A stretch of DNA of 42,163 nt from positions 1 to 42,163 of the forward strand of contig JAJRVZ010000247.1 in assembly GCA_024277055.1 (NCBI GenBank). The letters are read 5' to 3'. This document shows positions 9,449-18,075 of this stretch, piece by piece (position 1 is the stretch's first letter; every line of letters begins with the position of its first letter). Under the pieces are notes generated by a model. That model made no database searches. It saw only the letters and a list, made by a program, of their open reading frames with translations, and had not been told where the DNA came from. This stretch comes from Calditrichota bacterium. GTDB lineage: Bacteria; Calditrichota; Calditrichia; JAJRVZ01. The translations under genes were made by a program, and so were the position numbers.

Positions 9449-11101
9449 CTATACGCCGCCTTCGGTGTACTCGCCGAATACTTCACGTAGTTTCCCGGCA
9501 ATTTCGCCCAGTGTGGCGTAGACCTCCACACAGTCAATAATTGCCGGCATCAGGTTTTCGGTTCCTGCAGCTACGCGGGCAAGTGCTGCAAGTTTTTCCG
9601 ATACTTTTTCATTGTCCCGTTCCTGTTTCAGCTGTTTAACCCGCCGGACCTGACGCTCCGTCATTTGCTGATCAATCTTCAGTATATCGGCGGGCGGTTT
9701 CTCCTCGGCCTGATACTTGTTTACCCCGACAATCGTTTTGTCACCGTCTTCAATGGCCTTTTGATAGTTGTAAGCGGAGCGTGTGATTTCATCCTGGTAA
9801 AATCCCTTTTTGATTGCTTCAATGGAGCCGCCCATTTTATCGATAGTGTCGATATATTCCTTCGCACGTTGTTCGATCTCATCGGTTAGTTTTTCGATAA
9901 AGTAGGATCCGGCCAGCGGATCAACGGTATCGGCGGCCCCGCTTTCATGGGCGATGATCTGCTGAGTGCGAAGGGCAACCTGCACCGACTCCTCTGTCGG
10001 CAGCGCCAGCGCTTCATCGAAGGAGTTGGTATGCAGCGATTGCGTACCTCCCAGTACCGCTGCCAGCGCCTGCAGCGTAACCCTTACGATATTGTTTTGC
10101 GGTTGCTGTGCGGTAAGGGTACTGCCCCCGGTCTGGGTGTGAAAACGCAGCAACATGGATTTCACTTTTTTTGCCCCGAAACGCTCTTTCATGATGTGGG
10201 CCCACATGCGCCGTGCCGCCCGGTATTTGGCCACTTCTTCGAACAGGTTATTATGAGCGTTGAAGAAAAACGACAGGCGGGATGCAAAATCATCGACATC
10301 CAATCCCGCATCGATGGCGGCTTCAACGTAGGCAATGGCATTGGAGAGGGTGAAGGCGACTTCCTGAACGGCATCGGAACCGGCTTCGCGGATGTGATAG
10401 CCGGAAATTGAAATCGTGTTCCAGCGCGGAAGGTATTCATTGCAGTATTTAAATATATCGGTGATGATGCGCATGGAAGCATCGGGCGGAAAAATATAGG
10501 TACCCCGGGCGATATACTCTTTCAGGATATCATTTTGAATGGTGCCGCTCAGTTTTTCATCCGCTACCCCTTGCTTGCGGGCGATGGCGATGTACATGGC
10601 CAGCAGAATCGATGCCGTAGAATTAATCGTCATTGATGTGCTGACTTTATCCAGCGGGATGCCGTCCAGCAGGATTTCCATATCCTGCAGCGACGAAATG
10701 GGTACACCGACTTTACCGACTTCGCCCTCGGCCAGCGGGTGGTCGGAATCATACCCGATCTGGGTGGGCAGGTCGAAAGCGACCGAGAGTCCGGTTGTGC
10801 CGCTGTTCAGCAGGTATTTGTAACGAGCATTGGAATCTTCCGCGGTGGCAAATCCGGCGTACTGACGCATGGTCCAGAATTTGCCGCGGTACATGGTCGG
10901 TTGCACCCCCCGCGTGAAAGGAAATTCTCCGGGGAATCCCAGTTTTTGTTCATAATTAAATTCTTCTTCGGCGATGTATAAACGATCGATGGGTATGCCG
11001 GCATCGGTGGAAAAGGTCTTTCTGCGTTCGGGAAAGCGTTCGATTGTATTTTTTACCGTGGATTGTTCCCAGGATTTTTTTCTGGATTTCAGATCAGACA
11101 T
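9449..11101 (-). CDS. Methylmalonyl-CoA mutase large subunit (catalytic domain only)
   Basis: [74 protein letters not shown]; start set at MSDLKSRKK; lacks the C-terminal B12-binding domain. Confidence 0.95.
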   Translation of the reverse strand: MSDLKSRKKSWEQSTVKNTIERFPERRKTFSTDAGIPIDRLYIAEEEFNYEQKLGFPGEFPFTRGVQPTMYRGKFWTMRQYAGFATAEDSNARYKYLLNSGTTGLSVAFDLPTQIGYDSDHPLAEGEVGKVGVPISSLQDMEILLDGIPLDKVSTSMTINSTASILLAMYIAIARKQGVADEKLSGTIQNDILKEYIARGTYIFPPDASMRIITDIFKYCNEYLPRWNTISISGYHIREAGSDAVQEVAFTLSNAIAYVEAAIDAGLDVDDFASRLSFFFNAHNNLFEEVAKYRAARRMWAHIMKERFGAKKVKSMLLRFHTQTGGSTLTAQQPQNNIVRVTLQALAAVLGGTQSLHTNSFDEALALPTEESVQVALRTQQIIAHESGAADTVDPLAGSYFIEKLTDEIEQRAKEYIDTIDKMGGSIEAIKKGFYQDEITRSAYNYQKAIEDGDKTIVGVNKYQAEEKPPADILKIDQQMTERQVRRVKQLKQERDNEKVSEKLAALARVAAGTENLMPAIIDCVEVYATLGEIAGKLREVFGEYTEGGV

Positions 11102-11200
11102 ATATATTCCCCTTTTCGCCCAAAACACAAATGCGGATTGTGAAAACAAAATCAGCTTTACATACCGGCAGTCGGATTATTTGAAATCGAACCGGGTGAT

Positions 11201-11704
11201 TTATTCGATTAAAATAAGTTTCTGGTCTTTTTCAACGGCAGCGCCTGCTTCAACAAATATCTGCTTTACCTGTCCGTCCGATTCTGCCTTGATTTCATTT
11301 TCCATTTTCATGGCCTCGAGCGTCAGCAGGCTGTCCCCTTTTGAAATCGTTTCCCCTTCCTGAACATTGACTCTGGTTACCAGCCCGGGAATCGGTGCGC
11401 ATATCAGTAAGGTACCGCTTCCTCCGGCAGCAGCGCCGACCAGTTCGCGCAATTGACGCATGCGTTCGTCTTCAACACGGATCGGAAAATACTCTCCGTC
11501 AACATGTATATGATAAAGACCGTTATCACGAATGATCTGAAGGTAGTAGGATTTCCCGTTCACAACCAGAGAGTAGCGGTTATGACCGAGAGCGATAAGT
11601 TCATGTTCCAGAACTTTACCCTCCTGCAGTACTTTCAGCCCCCCATTATCTTCGATCAATTCGAAAACAAAGGTTCTGTCTTTAATATCCGTAAAGACTT
11701 TCAT
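11201..11704 (-). CDS. Biotin carboxyl carrier subunit of an acyl-CoA carboxylase
   Basis: C-terminal biotinyl domain with EAMKMEN; 4-nt overlap with the upstream biotin carboxylase. Confidence 0.93.
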   Translation of the reverse strand: MKVFTDIKDRTFVFELIEDNGGLKVLQEGKVLEHELIALGHNRYSLVVNGKSYYLQIIRDNGLYHIHVDGEYFPIRVEDERMRQLRELVGAAAGGSGTLLICAPIPGLVTRVNVQEGETISKGDSLLTLEAMKMENEIKAESDGQVKQIFVEAGAAVEKDQKLILIE

Positions 11705-13197
11705 CGTACATCCAGCATATTTTTTCGGTGAATCAACTTCCAGTTAATAGTATTTTGTCCATTGGGAGACACGAGTTTTTTGCGTGATTTTTGAACCTGA
11801 TGCAAGAGAAGAGCGGCGAGGGCGGCTACTTTTTCATGGCTGGTTTGGCCGTTGAACAAGCCGGTCTCTTCATTCAGGAAATTGGTCGTAAAATCCCCCC
11901 TGATGAATCTTTTGTGTTGAAATACTTTTTTCAAAAACGGAATAGTCGTGTGAATTCCCTGGATTTCGTATTCGCTGAGTGCTAGAACCATTTTCCGAAT
12001 GGCATGCATCCGGTCCTGATCCCATACGATAAGTTTTGAAATCATCGGATCGTAATAGAGTGAAATCTCGTTGCCGTCGGTAACGCCGCTGTCCTCGCGT
12101 ATACACGGACCGTCCGGCGGAGAAATGTGGTGAATGCGCCCCGGGGAAGGGGCAAAATTGTTTTCAGGGTCCTCCGCATAAATCCGGCATTCAAAAGCGT
12201 GACCCCAGGGCTGTTCTATGCTTGATTGCCGTGTCATCGGCTGGCCGGAGGCGATCAATATCTGTTCACGCACCAGGTCCAGACCCGTCACGAGTTCGGT
12301 GACCGGATGTTCGACCTGCAGGCGGGTGTTCATTTCCAGAAAGTAAAATTTACGGTGTTTATCAACCAGAAACTCAACGGTTCCTGCGTTGCGGTACCCG
12401 CAGGCGGAAGCGGCGCGAATGGCTGCTTCACCCATTTCCCTGCGCAGATTTTCATCCAGCAGGATCGAAGGTGATTCTTCGATGATTTTCTGGTGTCGCC
12501 TTTGAATTGAGCATTCGCGTTCACCGAGGTGAATCACATTTCCTTCTGCATCGGCGAGAATCTGAAATTCAATATGCCTTGGCTCTTCGACATATTTTTC
12601 AATATAAACAGCACTGTCGCCGAAAGCCGAACCGGCCTCGCGCTGCGCTCCTTCCACCGCCGAACGGAAATCGGCAGGATCACTTACCAGGCGCATACCC
12701 TTGCCTCCCCCGCCGGCGGAAGCCTTTACCAGCACCGGGTAGCCTGTTTTTTCCGCAACCCCGGCTGCGTCGTTAATATCTTTGATGGCGGATTCCGTTC
12801 CGGGCACCACCGGTACCCCGGCTTCGATCATAGATTTTCGTGCTCTGGTTTTGTTTCCCATCAGTTCAATCGCTTCCGGCGGCGGACCGATGAACGTGAT
12901 TCCGGCTTTGGACACTTCCCGGGCGAAGTCGGCATTCTCAGCCAGAAAACCGTAGCCGGGATGAATGGCATCCGCTTTACACTTTTTAGCAATTTTGATG
13001 ATTTTTTCCGAGCGCAGGTAGCTTTCCTGTGATGTTTTACCATTTAGGGCAAAGGCTTCATCGGCATGATAAACGAACGGAGCCTTCCGGTCCGGTTCGG
13101 AATAAACCGCAACGGAGGCAATTCCCATTTCTTTACAGGTGCGAATAATGCGCAGGGCGATTTCCCCGCGATTGGCAATAAGTACTTTTTTTATCAT
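11701..13197 (-). CDS. accC: Biotin carboxylase (acetyl/propionyl-CoA carboxylase alpha-type)
   Basis: Start at MIKKVLIANRGEIALRIIRTCKEMGI; GGGGKGMR; RECSIQRRHQKIIEESPS; MNTRLQVEHPVTE. Confidence 0.95.
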   Translation of the reverse strand: MIKKVLIANRGEIALRIIRTCKEMGIASVAVYSEPDRKAPFVYHADEAFALNGKTSQESYLRSEKIIKIAKKCKADAIHPGYGFLAENADFAREVSKAGITFIGPPPEAIELMGNKTRARKSMIEAGVPVVPGTESAIKDINDAAGVAEKTGYPVLVKASAGGGGKGMRLVSDPADFRSAVEGAQREAGSAFGDSAVYIEKYVEEPRHIEFQILADAEGNVIHLGERECSIQRRHQKIIEESPSILLDENLRREMGEAAIRAASACGYRNAGTVEFLVDKHRKFYFLEMNTRLQVEHPVTELVTGLDLVREQILIASGQPMTRQSSIEQPWGHAFECRIYAEDPENNFAPSPGRIHHISPPDGPCIREDSGVTDGNEISLYYDPMISKLIVWDQDRMHAIRKMVLALSEYEIQGIHTTIPFLKKVFQHKRFIRGDFTTNFLNEETGLFNGQTSHEKVAALAALLLHQVQKSRKKLVSPNGQNTINWKLIHRKNMLDVR

Positions 13198-13349
13198 CAG
13201 GTTGTTCTTCAGTAGGATTTGACAATTCCAAAATATAGGAGTAGCAACCGGTATTCGCAAGCTGACATTGTACAAATATCAGAAATAAGTTTGCTTGCCT
13301 GCAAAATCTTTATTCTTTAATTTCAGGTGCAGTTTTGAGAAGGAGCAAA

Positions 13350-14390
13350 ATGAAAACCATTGATCTGCGCAGTGATACGCTGACACGCCCCAGTCGACCG
13401 ATGCGTGAATACATGATGTACGCGGAAGTCGGCGACGATGTATTCGCGGAAGACCCGACGATAAACCAGCTGCAAAGTATGATCGCTGAAATGACCGGCA
13501 AGGAAGCCGCCCTTTTTGTTACCAGCGGCACGCAGGCCAATCAGATTTCGATCAATGCGCATACGCAGCCCGGCGACGAAGTGATCTGTGACTACAATGC
13601 GCACATATTCAACTACGAATCCGGGGCGGCGGGCATGCTTTCCGGGGTTCAGCTGCATCCGGTAACCGGCCGGAACGGACACCCCACCGTTGAACAGATT
13701 GAAGCGGTTATAAGACCCTTTGATGATCATTATCCGCAAACGAAACTGATCTGCCTGGAAAATACGCATAACCGCGCCGGCGGTACCGTATTCCCGATCG
13801 AACAGATTGCGGCCGTTGCAGAACTGGTTGAAAAACATAGGTTAAAAATGCATCTTGACGGTGCCAGACTGTGGAACGCAGCCATTGCCACCGGTTTGAA
13901 AATAGCTGATTATGCACAGTATTTCGATTCGGTTGCTCTTTGCTTTTCAAAAGGGCTCGGCGCTCCGGCCGGTTCGATTATCGCCGGCTCGAAGGAGTTT
14001 ATTAAACGGGCGCATTTTTACCGTAAAGCCTGCGGCGGTGGAATGCGCCAGGCCGGAATCCTGGCGGCAGCGGCCATTTATGCGGTCGAGAATCATTTCG
14101 AATTGCTGAAACGGGATCATGAACACGCGAGGTTGCTGGCGGAGGCGCTGAACGATTGCCCCGGTATTTCAGTGAATATGGAACAGACAAAAACCAATAT
14201 CGTCATTGCCGAATTAACCGACGGTCGAATGACGGCGGAAGAGATGGTTGAAAAACTGGCGGGCGAGGGTATTCTGGTTTTTCCCTTCAGCCCGGTGAAA
14301 GTACGCTTTGTTACCCACCTGGATGTGAGCCGCGCTGCCATTGAAGAGGCGGTGACGATTATTCATAAATTATTCGGGCAGGGAAAATAA
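13350..14390 (+). CDS. ltaE: Low-specificity L-threonine aldolase
   Basis: MKTIDLRSDTLTRPSRPMREYM; LHLDGARLWNA-like PLP region, CFSKGLGAPAGS; RBS aaggag upstream. Confidence 0.95.
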   Translation: MKTIDLRSDTLTRPSRPMREYMMYAEVGDDVFAEDPTINQLQSMIAEMTGKEAALFVTSGTQANQISINAHTQPGDEVICDYNAHIFNYESGAAGMLSGVQLHPVTGRNGHPTVEQIEAVIRPFDDHYPQTKLICLENTHNRAGGTVFPIEQIAAVAELVEKHRLKMHLDGARLWNAAIATGLKIADYAQYFDSVALCFSKGLGAPAGSIIAGSKEFIKRAHFYRKACGGGMRQAGILAAAAIYAVENHFELLKRDHEHARLLAEALNDCPGISVNMEQTKTNIVIAELTDGRMTAEEMVEKLAGEGILVFPFSPVKVRFVTHLDVSRAAIEEAVTIIHKLFGQGK

Positions 14391-15731
14391 TTGTATATCG
14401 TCATCATAGGCGCCGGCGAGGTCGGATATAATCTGGCTAAAATGCTCTCATATGAGCACCACGATATCGTTCTGATCGAAGTGGATCAGGATCGAATTAA
14501 AAGGGCGCAGGAGCATATTGATGCGCAGATCATTCAGGGAGACGGCTGCAGTTTTTCCGTTTTGAAAAGAGCGGGATTGCAGAAAGCGGATATGCTGGTT
14601 GCCGTCAGTAATAAAGATGAGATAAATTTACTGGTATGTCAGATCGCGCACAAATTCGGTGTAAAGAAGAAAATCGCCCGTGTCCGCAATCCGGAGTTCA
14701 CAGCCCCCGATGCTCCTCTATCCGCTGAGGATCTGCACATCGATATGATCATTCATCCCGATTCGGAAGTCGCACACGCCGTGGTGAACCTGCTGAAGCA
14801 AAGTGCGGCCACGGATATTGTCGAATTTGCGGACGGCGGGATCGTACTGGTCGGCATTCAGCTGGACCGGGAGTGCACGATTCTGCGAAAAAAAATGTTG
14901 GATCTGGCCGGGGAGCACCAGGAATTGCAATTCAGGGTAGTGGCCATCCTGCGCCGGGACCGAACCATTATTCCCGGCGGTGATGATATTTTGATGGCCA
15001 ACGATCGTGTGTTTTTCATGACCCGCAAAGAAAATGTCGATGAAGTTGTGCGTCTGGCCGGAAAGGAAAAAGCGACGGTCAACAATGTCATGATTCTCGG
15101 CGGCGGACAGACCGGGGCAACCATTGCCCACGAACTGGAAGATGAATTGAATGTTAAGATTATTGAATCCAATGTGGATAAATCGGACAGGCTGGCTGAA
15201 AACCTGGACCGGGCGCTGGTTATCCGGGGAGACGGCCGCGATTTGAACCTGCTGGCACTGGAAGGTATCATTGATATGGATGCCTTTATCGCCGTAACCG
15301 GCGATGACGAAACCAATATTATCTCATCCCTCATGGCAAAGCATTTACAGGTGCCGAGGATAATCAGTCTGATTAACAAAACCGATTATACACCGATCAT
15401 CCCCACTATCGGAATTGACGCTTATATTTCCAAACAAATGGTTACGGTTGATAATATTCTGAAATTCATCCGCCGCGGATCCATCGTCAGTGTGGCCTCG
15501 ATTCCGGGCATTGCCGCCGAAGCTATCGAGTTTATTGCCGGTGAGCATTCTAAAATTACGCGAAAACCGTTAATGAAACTGGGATTGCCCAAAGGAGCCA
15601 TTCTCGGTGCCGTGCAGCGCAACGGAGATGTTTTTATCCCTGTCGGCAGCACGGTGATCGAAGCCGGTGATAAAGTGGTGACGTTCGTTATACCGGCTTC
15701 GATCCGGGAAATCGAAAAACTGTTTAACTAA
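14391..15731 (+). CDS. trkA: Trk potassium uptake regulatory subunit
   Basis: Two Rossmann RCK-N domains (YIVIIGAGEVGYNLAKML; VMILGGGQTGATIAHEL) with TrkA-C-like segments; TTG start immediately after the ltaE stop. Confidence 0.94.
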   Translation: MYIVIIGAGEVGYNLAKMLSYEHHDIVLIEVDQDRIKRAQEHIDAQIIQGDGCSFSVLKRAGLQKADMLVAVSNKDEINLLVCQIAHKFGVKKKIARVRNPEFTAPDAPLSAEDLHIDMIIHPDSEVAHAVVNLLKQSAATDIVEFADGGIVLVGIQLDRECTILRKKMLDLAGEHQELQFRVVAILRRDRTIIPGGDDILMANDRVFFMTRKENVDEVVRLAGKEKATVNNVMILGGGQTGATIAHELEDELNVKIIESNVDKSDRLAENLDRALVIRGDGRDLNLLALEGIIDMDAFIAVTGDDETNIISSLMAKHLQVPRIISLINKTDYTPIIPTIGIDAYISKQMVTVDNILKFIRRGSIVSVASIPGIAAEAIEFIAGEHSKITRKPLMKLGLPKGAILGAVQRNGDVFIPVGSTVIEAGDKVVTFVIPASIREIEKLFN

Positions 15732-15760
15732 TACCTTCCTTTAAGCCGAAAACAACAATT

Positions 15761-17203
15761 ATGAATATCCGTCTTGTACTGTACATCCTGGGAGCGCTGC
15801 TGATCTTCATGGGATTAAGCCTGCTGGTACCTGCCATGGTTGCCTATATTTATCAGGAGGGTGATCTGAATTCATTTCTGATTACTGCGGGGATCACAAT
15901 TGTAGCCGGCCTGCTGATGATGCTTGTCTTCCGTTCAAAAGAAGAGATCAGGATAAAAGAAGGATTTGCCCTGGTAACGCTGGGCTGGTTGTTTTTTGCG
16001 CTGTTCGGTGCTTTGCCGTTTGTAATTTCGGGGTTTATTCCTTCCTACACCGATGCTTTTTTTGAAACGATGAGCGGTTTTACCACAACGGGAGCGACTA
16101 TTCTGACCGATATTGAAATCCTTCCGCACGGATTGCTTTTCTGGCGTTCTTTCACCCACTGGCTGGGTGGGATGGGTATCATCCTGCTTTCGCTGGCTAT
16201 TTTACCGTTACTGGGTGTAGGCGGCATGCAGCTGTATCGCGCCGAAGTGCCCGGCCCCGAGGCAGACAAACTCAGTCCGAGAATCAAAGATACGGCAAAA
16301 ATACTTTGGGAAGTATATTTGCTGATCAGCGTTATCGAAGCGGTATTGCTGTATGCGGCAGGGATGAATATTTTTGATTCAATTTGCCACACTTTCGGAA
16401 CCATGGCCACCGGGGGCTTCTCGACTAAAAATGCCAGTATCGGATATTATAACAGTGCCCCGATTGATTACATCATTATTATCTTCATGCTGATGGCGGG
16501 AACAAATTTTTCCCTGCATTACAAGGCGTTGCGCGGAAAAGTTTTTGCGTACTGGAAAGATCCCGAAGCCGTTTTTTATATTTTCCTGGTCTATACGGGA
16601 ACCCTGATCATTGGAATCGATATTTTTGTTTTTCGGGACTATGGTTTTTTCGAGGCCATTCAAAAGGGGCTCTTTCAGGCGGTTTCGATAATCACTACTA
16701 CCGGTTTCGGTACGGATGATTACGAGAAATGGGGCGCCTCCGCGCAGGTGATCCTTTTCCTGTTCATGTTTTTCGGCGGCAGTGCGGGTTCGACCGGGGG
16801 CGGAATAAAAATTATAAGGCTGCTGATCCTGGTAAAATTCGGTATCAATGAATTAAAAAGAATGCTTCACCCTTCGGCTGTTCTGCCGGTGCGTATCGGC
16901 AAGCGCACGGTTCCGAAAGAAATCGTAGGTAACATCACCGGCTTTTTTATGTTTTATATGGCATTGTTCGTGGTCGGTGTTATGGTCATGTCATTGCTGG
17001 GACTCGATTTTCTCAGCGCCTTCGGGGCTGTGGCGGCGACTATCGGCAATATCGGTCCCGGACTGGGCAGTGTTGGTCCGACGGACAATTACGCCCATAT
17101 TCCCGTTGTTGGCAAATGGGTGCTGTCGTTCCTGATGCTGGTGGGCCGGTTGGAAATATTTACGGTAATCGTGATTCTGACCCCGGTTTTCTGGCGAAAG
17201 TAA
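15761..17203 (+). CDS. trkH: Trk potassium uptake channel subunit
   Basis: 480 aa polytopic; P-loop motifs ETMSGFTTTGATI, GTMATGGFSTKNAS, SIITTTGFGTDDYE. Confidence 0.95.
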   Translation: MNIRLVLYILGALLIFMGLSLLVPAMVAYIYQEGDLNSFLITAGITIVAGLLMMLVFRSKEEIRIKEGFALVTLGWLFFALFGALPFVISGFIPSYTDAFFETMSGFTTTGATILTDIEILPHGLLFWRSFTHWLGGMGIILLSLAILPLLGVGGMQLYRAEVPGPEADKLSPRIKDTAKILWEVYLLISVIEAVLLYAAGMNIFDSICHTFGTMATGGFSTKNASIGYYNSAPIDYIIIIFMLMAGTNFSLHYKALRGKVFAYWKDPEAVFYIFLVYTGTLIIGIDIFVFRDYGFFEAIQKGLFQAVSIITTTGFGTDDYEKWGASAQVILFLFMFFGGSAGSTGGGIKIIRLLILVKFGINELKRMLHPSAVLPVRIGKRTVPKEIVGNITGFFMFYMALFVVGVMVMSLLGLDFLSAFGAVAATIGNIGPGLGSVGPTDNYAHIPVVGKWVLSFLMLVGRLEIFTVIVILTPVFWRK

Positions 17204-17291
17204 GGCAGGTTTACCGTGATGCATAATGCATCCCGCGAGACCACTGCGTGGTTATGAATGAAGATTTTCAGGTAAATCGAGTTCAATAAAA

Positions 17292-17333
17292 CTGCTCAAC
17301 GCTTAAACTCTTAAACTTTTAAACAAATAAACT
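17292..17333. repeat. Degenerate 8-bp tandem microrepeat (TTAAACtc / TTAAACtt / TTAAACaa / ATAAACtc)
   Basis: TTAAAC at 17303, 17311 and 17319, ATAAAC at 17327: exact 8-nt period. Confidence 0.7.
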
Positions 17334-17405
17334 CCTTAACCGCCGGCCTCCGGTATTCAATTCCCGATTCCATGATAAACCGGATTAACAGTCAGACTTC
17401 CTTGG

Positions 17406-18047
17406 TCAGTTCTCTTCCTGTCCGGCCAGTTTACCGATGCTGTTATGCAGGTTATTAACTTTTTCGGCAATCTCACCGATGGGAATGCCGTCACCGAGAT
17501 TAAGGCTGCCGGAAAAGGCATTAAAGTCGCCTTCCTTTTGGAGCAAAGTGAAATCCTGGTAACGAATAGAACCGGCCAGGCTGGCCTCAGTGATCGATAT
17601 TTCCATAATACAGCCGCTGCGGATTTTCAGAATCGCACCCTTCAAACTGATTTTGAGATCAACATCGAATTGTATCTCGCCGATGGAAATATCATTAATC
17701 GTCGGTCTCAGTTTAGGGTGGAGTTCGGAAACGATGCTGTGTTCCGCAAGCGGTAAAAATATAATATCGTCGTCACCGTATGTTTTCGGATCCATATACT
17801 TGTGCAAATTCCCGCTGGCGTTCCAGGCCTGTAGCAGTATACCCTGAAGATCGATATTCAACAGTGTCCCCAGTTCACGGATTATTTTTTCATACAAAAT
17901 GTCCGGAACGACAAAACTTTTCAGTTCCTTAGAGATTTTTTTCTGGATCGGTTTGAACTGGTCGCTGTCGATCAATGCCGTTATTTGTTCGACAGGCATA
18001 TCACGGATATTAAAAAAATTACCTAGATTCGATGAAATTTGTGACAT
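17406..18047 (-). CDS. Uncharacterised protein
   Basis: 213 aa from MSQISSNLGNFFNIRDMP; gggggaaaa RBS context upstream; lies directly downstream of the Ig-like/HhH protein gene. Confidence 0.65.
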   Translation of the reverse strand: MSQISSNLGNFFNIRDMPVEQITALIDSDQFKPIQKKISKELKSFVVPDILYEKIIRELGTLLNIDLQGILLQAWNASGNLHKYMDPKTYGDDDIIFLPLAEHSIVSELHPKLRPTINDISIGEIQFDVDLKISLKGAILKIRSGCIMEISITEASLAGSIRYQDFTLLQKEGDFNAFSGSLNLGDGIPIGEIAEKVNNLHNSIGKLAGQEEN

Positions 18048-18075
18048 GATTTTCCCCCTTTTCAGTTCCCGCTCT

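Noticed and set aside
17303-17332. Possible CRISPR-like or plasmid iteron array
   Set aside because: Only four 8-bp units with no spacers, no cas or rep genes nearby; treated as a microrepeat.
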